From assembly GCA_037693485.1 (NCBI GenBank), contig CM075346.1, positions 93,850,501-93,914,500 of the forward strand: a DNA stretch of 64,000 nt, read 5' to 3'. This document shows positions 22,239 through 33,525 of the stretch, piece after piece (positions within the stretch are counted from its first letter, which is position 1; the number at the start of each line of letters is the position of its first letter). The notes under the pieces are model-generated. The model ran no database searches. It had not been told where the DNA came from and saw only the letters and a list, made by a program, of their open reading frames with translations. The stretch comes from Kitagawia praeruptora. Lineage: Eukaryota > Streptophyta > Magnoliopsida > Apiales > Apiaceae. The position numbers and the translations under genes are program-made.

Positions 22239-24916
22239 TCAGGTTTTTGAAGGATCAAGCACTTGTCCAACAAACTGGACCATTCCAGTCTTGTCTTCTC
22301 TAATGAAAAACAAGAACGGATGGTCTGCAACAAAGTCAATTTTAATCTCTTCTTCTGACCAATAACCTGCTTCGCACTCTTCTTCGGAAGCACATGTCGC
22401 AGCAGCAGCAATGGTACCTCCTTCATTAACTTCAATAAAAGATTTATGAAATATTTTTGAGACAAAGAGAGGCAAGCTGGGATCATCCACTATCTCACTA
22501 AGACCTACGTATGGATCAAAGGGCAACACAATCCCTAGTGTCTGCAACGCTTTCGACAGTTCTATCTGATGTTTAAATTCAAATTTTGGAATGCGGAACT
22601 CTCCCACATGAACCCCATAATTTGGAATATGGCGTTCAAGGAATCCAGATTCTGACCCAGCTTTCTCTACCAAAGCTGGCAGCCCGTCTTTTGCATCTGG
22701 GAGGAAAATGTACATGGAAAAGTCTCGTTTTTCATCCTGATTATAGTTCCAATGTCCTCTCTTTTCATCCGACTTACGGTACCAAAATTGTTCTTCATCT
22801 GAATCATAGTTAGAATTTTGCTCTTCATCCGAGTTATGGTTCCAAACTAGCTCTTTATCTGATTTCTTGCTCCAACCTTGCTCTTCATCTGATTTCTTGC
22901 TCCAAACAACACTACTATATGGAAGCTTCAACACTTTGAATCTATCAAAAACACGAATATATTGCATGTCCTGTCTCATTGTCATAAAAGGAACTTGAAT
23001 TGAGTCACCGTTGAGGAAGTGGAAGTCATAGTCTTTTGTAATGTCCGCATCAAACTTATATGCCCATTCTCCTTTGAAATAGAGTGCATTGGCAAGAACA
23101 AGCCTAGTCAACTGGTTAAGTGAATTAGAAGGAAGAATCTCTTTAATAAGGCCATTGGTCACCTTCTCGACCCATGAGTTTACAAAAGTCCTTGCCTCGT
23201 CAGCCTGCACAACAACAGTGGAGTTAAGTTTATATCACAAGATAATATACTCCCTCCGTGCCGGTCATTTGTTTACATTGTTTGGAGATTGTCTGGCACG
23301 CATTTTAAGGTACATTTTAAGGATAGTTCCATAATTTATTTTTAAAATTTTCTTTTTTTGTATAAAATTAGGATTGTTCTATTTTTATACATAAAAAGAA
23401 AATTGTAAAAATAAATTATGGAACTATACTTTATATGCACCTTAAAATGCGTGTCAGACAGTCTTAAAACAATGTAAAGAATCTAATGGGACAGAGGGAG
23501 TATTAATTATCACAGAAGGAGCCAAGAACCAAATGTAAATAAACTGTTAACTAATATCCCGTGTGCGATAATATATCATATGATTTCTAACTTAAACAGA
23601 TGTATGTTGAAATTCGCATCACACACTCCAGTTTTTTTTAAGGGATCAAAACAATGTAGACGAAAGAAAGGAGGATGAATGAGTTACAATTATTTGCTCT
23701 TCCAGTATATTAAACGAAGGCGAGGTTAAATTATTACTCGTGTGCTTTAGAATTGAAAGAAAAGCAAATTATATTTAAAATTTCATCCTTACTAATAATA
23801 AGAAATAATTATGATAAAGCCAATTATATCATCACTCCATAGATAACGTATTTGATTTTATTGGGTAATTAAAATTGGTGATGTGGGTACAAATTGTAGG
23901 TAGATGATTTGTGTAACTTAAATGGGGCATTTATGACAAATTTAGTGTATAAATTCTGCAGTGGAAAGCCTTATGTGTTGTAGTGGTGGTTCTCATGATT
24001 CTCATTTAATTTTCAGTTCTGCATCGTATCATGAGCATATAAAAGACAAATTAAGTCATATATTAAAGACTAACATATGACAAGAGGATGATGGGATACC
24101 TTAAGCTTAATGCTAATTAACCTAAGGGCTAATCCCCCGTTTGATAAAACTTGATTTCATGTCTTAATTGGTTCGATTCTCTTCGGAGCTCATTTGAGAA
24201 TACATTAGTTTATAATAAGCTATACTAAAAATTAAATGGGACAAGGGATATCCTTAATTATTTGTATCTTAAGTTTTGTTATAAATTATATTTTTAAGTT
24301 AATAGGTAAAGAAAACAGCCAACATTATGACATATATATATGCCAAGTAATTAGTTGTATAGTCGAAGTAGCTAGGGTTTTCAGATAAAGGTTACAGAAT
24401 CACAATCACATATTTAACAGGATCATCATATATAAAGTGACAGAATTAATCATGACTACCAACTTCTTATATTTACTGTTCTAAAAAGAAAAAACTGACC
24501 TTGTTCTTAAAATCAACCTGATGACAATCAGCCTTGTAGAAAGTCTCCACCACTTGCTTAAAAGAAGGCTTGAGAGATGATGTCTGCTCAATCCAAACAC
24601 CATTGGCAAAGGACAAACAAGGACCACCGGAGATCGAACCATCGACGAAAACGAGATCAACAAGATTCGAATAGAGATGATTAAGGTCATCCGTAGTTTT
24701 AGCTTTAAGGAAAGAGAGAAGCTGGTCTAGGGTTTCGCCACTGGAACCGGAGGCAAGCAAGCTTAGAAGAACTTGTATCGAAATTGGAGAGAACACGAGA
24801 TTTGAATTTTTGCCATAGTTTAATAGTAGGTGCTTTGCTAGGGCTAATGACACATCAGTTTGGTTATCCAGTATTTGGCGAGCACCACTAATGAAGTCTT
24901 TATGGTCCTGAGCCAT
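22239..24916 (-). CDS. Serpin A (plant serpin with acidic repeat insertion)
   Basis: Two exons on the minus strand: 24916-24500 (139 codons, ATG at 24916-24914) and 23204-22239. They are joined by a 1,295-bp intron with donor AAG|GTCAGT and acceptor GTGCAG|GCTGAC. The product is about 460 residues against roughly 390 for usual plant serpins. Serpin marks in order: helix region FSPISIQVLLSLLASGSSG; NSWVEKVTNGLI; shutter/breach blocks LVLANALYFKGEW and FSMYIFLPDAKDGLPALVEK; hinge VNEGGTIAAAAT; and the C-terminal DFVADHPFLFFIRE. The extra length is mostly six tandem 10-residue acidic units (residues 240-300). The reactive loop reads CASEEECEAGYW and lacks the Leu-Arg typical of plant serpins, so the P1 residue cannot be assigned. 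The Ala-rich hinge suits an inhibitory fold; the target is unknown. No signal peptide, so probably cytosolic like other plant serpins. A longer TTG start (24922) is rejected. Confidence 0.88.
22722..22904 (-). repeat. Six-copy 30-bp repeat inside serpin A
   Basis: Encodes residues 240-300 as six units of about 10 residues. Consensus is W-x-x-x-S-D-E-E-Q-x, for example WSKKSDEEQG, WNHNSDEEQN and WYRKSDEKRG. It sits between FKVLKLPY and FSMYIFLP, where other serpins have a short turn between two strands. Serpin B has the same six units with small changes. Confidence 0.88.
23250..23500. mobile_element. Stowaway-like MITE in serpin A intron
   Basis: 251 bp with CTCCCTCCGTGCC at one end and the complement of GGACAGAGGGAG at the other, flanked by TA on both sides. 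The serpin B intron has the unoccupied site (GATAATATATTAATTATC around 51353-51370). This element therefore entered copy A after the duplication, or left copy B cleanly. Confidence 0.88.
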
Positions 24917-24993
24917 TGACAAACTTTATTTTCTATTCAAAGAATCACACAAGCTGAATGCTCCTTTTCTGTAAAAGAAAAAATATACGTTCT

Positions 24994-25002
24994 CTATTTA
25001 TA
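24994..25002 (-). promoter_or_regulatory. TATA box of serpin A
   Basis: Minus-strand TATAAATAG, 78 bases upstream of the ATG, leaving a short leader of about 50 bases. It is conserved at serpin B (56565-56573). Confidence 0.65.
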
Positions 25003-26976
25003 AACACGAAATTGGCCTTATATATGGAAATATTTATCAATAAAAAATTTATCATATGAAATTCCGACTGTTTCCATCCTAGTATTTGGCAATTTCTTTT
25101 TTTTTTCTTTAACAATTAAGAAAGTGCTTATAAATTTACAAACGAGTATTTGTTCTAATAGTATTTGATAATTATTTTGCTAAGATTTTAACATTATTCT
25201 TCATGTTGTTTAGGGTTGAAAACGAAGCCGAGTAATTCGGATTCGATTCGTTAAAAACAAATATTATTCGTATTCGTACAATAAATGAGCGAATTCAAAT
25301 CTTATTTTATAATTTCAACGAATATCGAGTCGAACTCGATAATGTGTTTATTATACGTATTTGATTGAAATTCGTAAGTTATGTATGTATTATATATTGT
25401 ATATAAAATATATATATTAAAGTAATTTTCTACAAATTAACATATTTTAGTATTTTGTAAACAATTATTCCAAAATTCTTAATTTTTTAAAATTATTTTG
25501 AAAGAATTCGAATTCGAATATCCAAAAACAATTAGTTCGGTACTCAACAGATTCGAACCGAATCAAATATTAATATTCATATCTGAATTCGAGTCGAATT
25601 TGAGCAAAATATAAACAAATTAATTCGAGTTCGAACCGAATCCAAACGAATAATTATAATTCGAGCCGAATCTGATCATACTACTGTTCAAACATATTTT
25701 AATCATTTTCACCCCAAATATTTTCACCGAAATTAATCATATTAGTATAAACTTTGATTTTTTTTGTTAGGAAAAAGCTTTGACTATTAGAGTAGAGATT
25801 TATCATTATGTGTTATGTTTTGCAACTTCAAAGCTCAAATTGGAAATTGGTAAATTTACTTTTTATCGCTAAACAAATTTTGTTCACAATTAATACTATA
25901 TTATAATAATCTAAATATTAAAAATTTTGGTACCTATTTTTTTACTTCGTATTTTTATTTAATTATCCTTAATTATATATTATGATGTTTTTATCAAAAT
26001 ACTCTTAATTATATGTTTCCATATTATTATATTAAATCTAAAATATTGAAAAAAATGAAAAGAAAATAATTATAAATGATTAATCATTTTTTTTATGTAG
26101 AGTATGTTATATACCTTCATTAAATAAAATATGATCTATTACAAACCTAAATAAGTGTATTGTTATGCTCCAAATATATTATATTTAATATTTATGTAAC
26201 ATTTTAATTCGATGTTACATTTGTGACTTGTCAGACGTTGTCTGTAACAATATTTCATGCATTTATTGCAACGGTGAGAGAAAATTATGAAAGAGGAGTG
26301 AGAGACGAGTCAGAGAGAGGCGATCGACGGAGGTCAGTTAGGAAGAGGGGTTAGATTTTGATTTTATGAAATAAAAATTTGTTTTGGTGTAGTAAACTTA
26401 ATTTTGAGCCTTTGAAAAAAAATTGTAAATTTGTAATACATTTTTTATATGAAAAAAGTTGGTGCAAAATTTTAAAAACCCGCTAGTCGAAAAATTAAAA
26501 CCCCGTCTAAAAATTTCGATCAAATTAATCAAAAGTGTAAATGATATTGTAATGTTTTTATAAAAATATTATAATTGCTCAAATTTTGTATAGGAAATTT
26601 GTATAATATATCCTAAATTAAGGATGTACTACCAAAATGTTTTTGACTTAGCTACATTTTCTTATTTTATACAACATATTTCAAAAATAAAAAATATTGC
26701 AATAGATTAGCAAGTTTGTTGTTTATAGCAACATTTTATGCAAAACAAATATACTTTGAGCTTGCAATAACCCATGTAGTGCTTTTATATTTTTTCAATA
26801 ATCAATCATTTTTTTTCATGTGAAACTTATCCGTTCTATTAAATAAACTATTTTAATTACTAATAACTAATCGATTATATTTTCAGATAAAATTTATTAT
26901 TTTTTCTAAATTTTTTAATTAAAATTTCACTTTTTCTAAAAGTATCACGAACACCATATATTATAATTAAATTATA
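25003..26976. repeat. Intergenic AT-rich stretch with TTCGAATTCG-rich repeat
   Basis: No gene seen. From about 25200 to 25690 the sequence is rich in words such as GATTCGATTCG and GAATTCGAGTCGAA. The same block follows copia C at 63463-64000, where it has about 60 extra bases near 63618-63685. It looks like a degenerate miniature element of the GAGCCGAAC-type family (inference). From 25690 to 26976 I see only AT-rich sequence. A GA-rich stretch lies at about 26270-26350, preceded by a single GTTGTCTG word. Confidence 0.45.
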
Positions 26977-27325
26977 CTCCCTCTGTCCCAACCAATTGTT
27001 TACACTTTCCTTTTTGGGACGTCCCAACCAATTCTTTACGTTTTCTAAAATATTAAGTTTTAACACTATTACACCCACTACTTCACTTATTTTAACAATA
27101 CTTTACTCTATTACACCCACTACTTCACTTATTTTAACAATATTTTACTCTATATATTATACCCACTACTTCACTTATTTTAACAATAAAATCACTATTA
27201 CACCCACTACTTCATTTATTTTAACAATAAAATCACTATTACAACCACTACTTCACTTATTTTAATCTTAATTCTTGGTTTTCTTGTTAAAAGCAAACGA
27301 TAACAAATCGTTGGGACGGAGGGAG
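26977..27325. mobile_element. Stowaway-like MITE with internal tandem repeats
   Basis: 349 bp, TA-flanked, with ends CTCCCTCTGTCCCA and TGGGACGGAGGGAG. Inside, a unit of about 42-60 bp containing ACCCACTACTTCACTTATTTT repeats about five times (27070-27265), which lengthens an otherwise short element. Confidence 0.85.
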
Positions 27326-27429
27326 TATCATTTAAAAATTTTAAGCCTACAAAATTCGTATCTTAAAATTATTATTACAAATTAATAAAAAAAATTATAT
27401 AATATTAAAAAAAATCCACACATTACACG

Positions 27430-29080
27430 TGTAATAACCCTAAACTTTTAGAATGCTACAGTGCCTAAATGAATAGTAATTTTGAGGATTCAGGAAAATG
27501 GTATGTAGGTACCATATAAGTGAAACAGAAAATGAATAATCGGAAACCATATTAGGGGTGTACTATGAAAATAAGTGACTCGAAACGATGACGGATTTCA
27601 GAAATTCCTGAGTATGGATTTTAAGGATTTTAGATTTCAATTGAGACTCTATGGAATGTGATACGAAGGAGTTTGGAAATAATAAAGGGTTTATATATTG
27701 AGGAAATATTAAAATTAGGTTAAACCAATGAGTGATTAAGTTAAGGAAATGTCAAGGGAATTTGGATTGTTAAATGATTTCAGAACCACTTGGGAAATGA
27801 GGTATATTCGAAACGAATCGTAATTAGATGAGTATTGGAATAAAACAACCAAGATTAGTGATACAAAAGGATATATATTAGATCGGGAGCAACCAAAGTG
27901 ATTTGAATTTACTTAAGAAAAACCAAAGAAATGAGATTAAAGGATAATTATGACATCATCTTCCACTAACACTTAATCAAGGGAAACTTAGTCATTTCAC
28001 ATGGGAATCATCCATAACCTTCACCAAGTCTCCATAAAACTCTAGAACCTCCAAGATTAAGTTAGATAAAGCCAACCAACACAAAAGATCATTTTTATCC
28101 TCTTGAAAAACACTATTTGGATTTCACTATTCATCAAGAAAAAATCAAATTCAAAACCCTAGCTACCATCAACAACAAATCAAGGGAAAATTCATGGAGG
28201 CTCTTGGAGGTTAGTTTAAGGTGTCCACCAAATTTCATAGCCAACAAACATCATTTAGGAAGGTAATAAATTCATCAAAGTTGCTAGATGAATAGTAAAG
28301 AATAGTAACTTTAAGAAACTAACTTTGTTTTTATGGTTTCTTTAGTTAATCCAAGCTAGTGTAAGGTTGTTTAAGGATTTCCCAAGGCTTATTAAGAGTG
28401 GTTAAAGCTTCAAGAAGGTATAAATGTTCTTGCCCTTTTGTATTTATGTAAGATATTAGTTGTGTTAGTAGATATGTTGATGTAAGTGGTGAAATCATGG
28501 TTATATGTGTATTTATAAGTGTTTGATTGAATATGGAGGTGTTGTGAGAGCTTGTAACCATGGTTGGTAAGATGACCACATGGTGTAGGGTTGTTATATG
28601 TGTTGGATGTTTGATATGGAGGAGTTATAAGATGGAAAGTATTAAGATATAGCCGTTATAATGCCCGATTTTCGTTAAACCAAAAAGATGCCCTGTTTTT
28701 GGCACCCATTTTATAATGAACCATTCTGAAAAGAGATATCAGGTTTTCAAACCTATCTGTATAGGCTGAAATTTTAATGATAAGATGTTTTTAGCATATG
28801 CAATTAGGTTATTTTGCTTGTTTGAAATGTGGAGAACCAGTATTGTAAATAGAATTTTGACTTTAATAGTAAGTCTTTTGTTAGTGTACTAAATGGGTGT
28901 CCTTATAGGACATTCGTTCAGTTTAGATTCTGGGAATAATGTTGTACTTAATTCGCGTCAATATCACTTTTGCTTGTAATAAGTAGAATTATGTATTTGT
29001 AATATTTTAATAAAATAAGTTTCGAGTTTTGTAACGACTCAAATCTATTTATTTAAGTGTAATGATTTGGGGGCGTTACA
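27430..29080 (+). mobile_element. Probable solo LTR, chromovirus-like
   Basis: About 1.65 kb beginning TGTAATAACCC and ending GGGGGCGTTACA, the terminal style of plant chromovirus LTRs. It has no internal coding frame and no primer site next to it. The 5 bases outside (ACACG left, GTATA right) do not match. It may therefore be a solo LTR formed between two different insertions, or one border may be wrong. Confidence 0.5.
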
Positions 29081-29109
29081 GTATAGGTCATTTAATCGGT
29101 GACAGTGCC

Positions 29110-29533
29110 ATGGCGGACGATCTGATTACAAACTTGCCTATGCACCTACTAAGTTGTATTCTAGATTGCATCCCAATAAAAGATGCCACAAGAACTAATA
29201 TTCTGTCCAAAACTTGGAGAAATGTATGGCGAATTAAGCCGCAATGATGTAATCCTCGAACATTCATTCATAATACAACTCCTCTCTAAGAAAGATTTGC
29301 TATCTCCAGATTATTATATTTCAGAAGTTGTTAACAAAATTCTTTTAACTAGCAAGGGCCCAATCATGAAGTTTGTGAAATGCATCCCTGAAGTTACTAT
29401 GTTACACCCGTACCACGAATCCTGGATGAGCCTAATGTCCACTAAAGGGGTTAAGCATATTTCAGTGATTAATGAAACTATATTTTCTCTTGATATTATG
29501 CCCTCGATCTCAATTATTTTCATGTTCAGCTAG
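29110..29533 (+). pseudogene. F-box (FBD/LRR type) gene relic
   Basis: Starts at ATG 29110 with a clear F-box: DLITNLPMHLLSCILDCIP, then IKDATRTNILSKTWRNVW. The frame ends at TGA 29245. The remainder continues in the next frame, for example LLTSKGPIMKFVKCIPEV, which matches the segment after the F-box in F-box/FBD/LRR proteins. The LRR and FBD parts are missing because serpin-flank sequence begins right after 29533. F-box proteins recruit substrates to SCF ubiquitin ligases; this copy is a remnant. It begins 30 bases after the LTR end, so its promoter is also gone. Confidence 0.7.
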
Positions 29534-30229
29534 AGTTGATTATCTTATCAAAATTTGTTTATTAATCATATGGGTTGTTATCATAGTCCAGTTATATAAT
29601 CCATCTTTAAAACAATAATGCAATTTTCTATTGCAAAGTTCCATGCACTTATGTGATGAAATGATTGTTATTAGTATTATTGTTTCTGACTATTGAAATA
29701 TAGCATAAGATCCATTTGGGGCCTTCCTCTAGCACCTTAAAGTTTTAGATGAGTTGGTTACTCAACATGGTACATATCAGAGCTCTGGTTTGGTGGGGGT
29801 CTCCCGTGATCCACTCTTCAACCCAAAAATGGGATGAGTTGGTTACTCAACACTGACATCTCATCAAAATAGTCACATCTTCTCCGTCAAAGAATTGGAA
29901 GTAAGATATATGAATATCATAATTCTTTGTATCTTATCCATTACATCTCGCCTTTAATTTTATTATTTGCATCTTAGTGTCATACATATCCGCAAATAAT
30001 GAATGGGATTGTGCATATACCAGCACATCCTATGGTATACCAACTAGTTTTAAATGCCACACAAATTTGTAAACAGTAGATAAACAAACTAGACATATCA
30101 CATATGTATACTTATCTAAAGCAGCCATACTTATCTATCATTCTGTATATAATTGTAATAAAAAAAATATTGATCAGTGTTTCTCACAAATACTGAAATA
30201 CCTAAAACCAAAATATTGGTTACTCAATA
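29534..30229. other. 3' flank of serpin relic C
   Basis: Homologous to the 3' flanks of serpins A and B in the same order, which shows relic C was duplicated with its surroundings. It is interrupted at 29691-29852 by a small LTR-type element. Confidence 0.65.
29691..29852 (+). mobile_element. 162-bp TRIM/SMART-like element
   Basis: Flanked by CTGAC on both sides (29686-29690 and 29853-29857). The first part ends GATGAGTTGGTTACTCAACA and is directly followed by a primer-site-like TGGTACATATCAGAGC, which is TGGTATCAGAGC with extra bases. The element ends with the same GATGAGTTGGTTACTCAACA. It therefore has the layout LTR - primer site - short spacer - partial LTR, at a size typical of SMARTs. 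Serpins A and B show the empty site. Confidence 0.7.
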
Positions 30230-30713
30230 TTAGGTTTTTGAAGGATCAAGCACTTGTCCAACGAACTGGACCATTCCAGTCTTGTCTTCTCTAATGAAAA
30301 ACAAGAATGGGTGGTCTGCAACAAAGTCAATTTTAATCTCTTCTTCTGAACAATAACCTGCTCCGTCCAGTTGGGTAGCACATGTCGCAGCAGCAGCAAT
30401 GGTACCTCCTTCATTAACTTTAATAAAAGATTTATGAAATATTTTTTAGACAAAGAGAGGCCAGCTGGGATCATCATCCACTATCTCACTAAGACGATCA
30501 AAGGGCAACACAATCCCAAGTGTCTGCAACGCTTTCGACAGTTCTATCTGATGTTCAAATTCAAATTTTGGAATACGGAACTCTCCCGCATTAACCGGAT
30601 AATGTGGAATATGGCGTTCAAGGAATCCAGATTTTGACCCAGCTTTCTCTACCAACGCTGGCAGCCCGTCTTTCGCATCTGGGAGAAAAATGTACATGGA
30701 AAAGTCTCGTTTT
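30230..30713 (-). pseudogene. Serpin relic C (C-terminal part)
   Basis: Minus-strand homologue of serpin exon 2 from FSMYIFLPDAKDGL to the stop at 30230-30232 (DPSKT end). It breaks off at 30713, exactly before the acidic repeats. A TAA after LPLFV-type sequence (near 30448) interrupts it, where serpin A has Ser. Its reactive loop differs: CATQLDGAGYCSEEE in place of CASEEECEAGYWSEEE. A short frame (30721-30446) covers the upstream half. Confidence 0.85.
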
Positions 30714-31200
30714 ACACTCAAAACTCACATGTCCTCAGGAAACTGCCCTGAGGTCATCCTCAGGGCCAGTTTTCTCTGTGAATTTTTAATATGCATTCGA
30801 AAAATTGATCGCGACCCATACAATATATTTTTCTGAAAGAATCAATACAATGAAAATTATAGAAACCCACAGTACTACACATTTAAATATACCAAATTTC
30901 CAAAAAAAAAAACTTAAAATATGGGTAAAAAAGCTTATGAACTTCATAGAAAGATTGTAAAAAATGAGAGAAATTAAATGAAAAACAAAATTAAGAAAAA
31001 GCAGTAAAGAGGGGTTTAAAACGTTTCAGCGGAAGATGTGAATGTTATGATAATTGTTCGATAATATTGATATTAATGCAATTGGTAGAAATTGATTAAT
31101 AGGTAATTTGTACTCAAATTAACTACTTTCTAATTAAATTATATTTTTTTAAATAATGTTCAAAATAACATGTTTATATTAATTAATTAATAAATTTATT
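30714..31200. other. Possible Helitron body
   Basis: No gene. The stretch lies between the breakpoint in serpin relic C and a Helitron-like 3' end, so it may be the body of a small non-autonomous Helitron. No convincing 5' TC end was found. A palindromic stretch, CCTCAGGAAACTGCCCTGAGG-like, lies near 30733-30755. Confidence 0.3.
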
Positions 31201-31230
31201 GTTCGATGCGTAGCACGGGTAGAACGCTAG
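31201..31230 (+). mobile_element. Helitron-like 3' terminus, intact copy
   Basis: ATGCGTAGCACGGGTAGAAC followed by GCTAG. Plant Helitrons end in a short hairpin around GCGTAGCACGGG and a terminal CTAG. The same end recurs at 31456-31476 plus 37686-37701, split by a CACTA element. Confidence 0.6.
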
Positions 31231-31404
31231 TTCTGGAAAATAAGTTTCCCAAACACCCCATTATAATGTTTTCGTACTACTATTGTGTGGGAAGACTATA
31301 GCGCAGGAGTGCAGTACCTAAGACAAAAAGGAGCAGCTTGCGTCCGAATTTGCTGGTTTTTTTTTGTTTACATTTGACAGAGATTTAACATATAAAAGCA
31401 GACT
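31231..31404. repeat. Direct repeat, copy 1 (with 37702-37879)
   Basis: About 175 bp starting TTCTGGAAAATAAGTTTCCC and running to TTAACATATAAAAGCAGACTTT. Copy 2 follows the second Helitron end at 37702. The repeat probably arose by duplication of the Helitron tail together with its 3' flank. Confidence 0.75.
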
Positions 31405-31456
31405 TTAATTAATTAATTAATTAATTTATTTAATTAATTAATTAATTAATTTATTT
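31405..31456. repeat. (ATTA)n microsatellite
   Basis: About 50 bases of ATTA/AATT words, expanded relative to the related AT-rich tail before the first Helitron end. Confidence 0.8.
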
Positions 31457-31636
31457 ATTGTTCGATGCGTAGCACACACTACAAGAAAAAATCGACCACA
31501 CAACAGTTTTTATCCGTTGTCTAAAGCCCTTTTTTTTCGTTGTCTATCTCAATGCCGTCTGTTACGCGTATCAGAGAACACCAGCATAATCGTTGTCTGT
31601 GTTACAGAAAGACAATGACAGCGTTTCTTAAAAACG

Positions 31637-31960
31637 TTGTCTAATACCTGGATCATACAATGGTTTTTTAAATTTAGTCTATGTCTGATTATGTTTTCAA
31701 CAAGGGTTTTTTCAGACATGTCTATTGTCTAATACCTGGATCATACAATGGTTTGTTAAATTTGGTCTATTGTCTGATTATGTTTTTAACAAGAGTTTCT
31801 TCATACATGTCTATTGTCTAATACCTGGATTATACAATGGTTTTTTTAATTTGGTCTATTGTCTGATTATGATTTCAACAAGGGTTTCTTGAGACATGTC
31901 TATTGTGTACTACCTCAATCATACAATGGTTTTTTAAATTTGGTCTTTTACCTGTTATTT
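31637..31960. repeat. Tandem repeat of about 89 bp in CACTA 1 left subterminal region
   Basis: Three and a half units, each with GTCTAATACCTGGATCATAC then AATGGTTTTTTAAATTTGGTC and GTCTGATTATG; starts fall near 31640, 31727, 31816 and 31905. Clustered copies of a short word near CACTA ends are the expected binding sites of a TNPA-type protein (family knowledge). Confidence 0.75.
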
Positions 31961-32401
31961 TTGCCATCTACAAACAATGGTTTGTTTGATTTGAACTGTT
32001 ATTTCTTTCATATACAGACAAGGGTTCCTGAAAAAATAAAGTGTTGTCCCTTCGTTATGTTCACAACGATTTCTTGAAAGATAACAATTGTTAGAGATCT
32101 TAGCACACAATGGTATTAATCATCCAAAGCATCATTTTTATTTGATTCACACTATGGCTTAATTTAAATTATTTTCCTATTTTTATTCATAAACAATAAC
32201 AAAAATGAAAATCAAAACATTTACGAAAAATCCAAATATTACCAAATTTACAAATACACAACTTGTCCACAAAACTAAAATAAAAGGACAAAATCCAAGC
32301 CCTATCATACTAGGACGCGTCCATTAAACTGTTGCTGCCTCTACTTGAATTGTTGACAGCCGCAAACTAATCTGGGCAATAAACAAATGAAGGTTATACA
32401 C

Positions 32402-32640
32402 TTAAAAGAGGTTAAAACAGGCGAATTTACTAGCATCCCCTTGAGGCAGAGCATTGCTTTCACTAAAGAAATCCAGAAGCAGACCCATTGAGTGTTTGGT
32501 ACAATTCTCTCCAACCGACACATCATCTTGCACAACATGAATATTTGACTGCTCTATTCTCTCTCCCTTGAAAAACTCTTGCAAGTCAGACATGGGTTGT
32601 TCTGCAGTTACGGGTTTAATTGATTCGGATGCTTCAAGCA
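32402..32640 (-). pseudogene. Unidentified captured exon in CACTA 1
   Basis: An open minus-strand stretch, acceptor-like AG before its first codons at about 32640. It encodes an acidic peptide with LEASESIKP, SDLQEFFKGERIEQS and LLLDFFSESNALPQG. It looks like genuine protein-coding sequence (mixed hydrophobic and charged, no repeat), but I do not recognise the gene. It is in the same orientation as the other fragments in this element. From 32641 to 33525 nothing else is identified, apart from an inverted pair of about 150 bp (33180-33245 with 33360-33440) around TTGCAACTGGGTAA-type words. Confidence 0.4.
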
Positions 32641-33525
32641 CTGGAAGTATGAGCGTTGGCATTCTTATGTGACTGAAAATGGAAAAGCAAGCTGATTATT
32701 ACATATAATATTAATAGAAAAATAATATTACTCACCAGTAAAATCATCACCGAGTTTTCTATAATCAGTAGACGTATTAGAGTATGAAAAGCCAACAACT
32801 CTGGAGATTCGACGAATAACATGTTAGGTCACTTAGTAGTTGGTCTCCAGACATGGCAGACTAACAATTCACATCAGACCAAGCTAGAGACTAACGTAAC
32901 GTTGCAAGGTATAATTGAATATTTATGACGGCTAAAATAGGAAAAAAGAACCAATTCAAAGTATAATCCCACAACCCCTTGCAATAGTTTACTACTTGAA
33001 ATATTCCAACAACAGAATAATTTGTGCAAGTATAACATGCTGGAATATACACTGAGTTCCTGTTATTAGAGTCTAGCAAAGTAATTAAACCCAAACAGAA
33101 AAACTGAGGCAAGGTTGTAATTACCTCAGAATTATAGAACCTAAGTTCCCTCCTATAATGGGGTAAATAGGCAAATTCATAATAAAACTGACCCTCAACT
33201 TGCAACTGGGTAACTGAACTCAAAAACCATGCAATTACATAACTAAATAAATTAAAACTTGAATTTAGGTAACTGACGTTGCAAGTTTATTTTTATTCAG
33301 TTGGCAAGTTGCAAGTTTATTTTTGTTTAGTGCCCCAGTTGCAAGTTTTAATTACTTGAGTTATGTAAATGCAAGGTTTTTTAGTTGAATTACCCAGTTG
33401 CAAGTTGAGGGTCAGTTTGATTATGAATTTGCCTATTTACCCCTCCTATAATTGAGGGCTCCATCTAACATTTCAATAGGGTTATCAGGATTCCCTCCTA
33501 TACGATTATGTGTTGTAGAACATAC

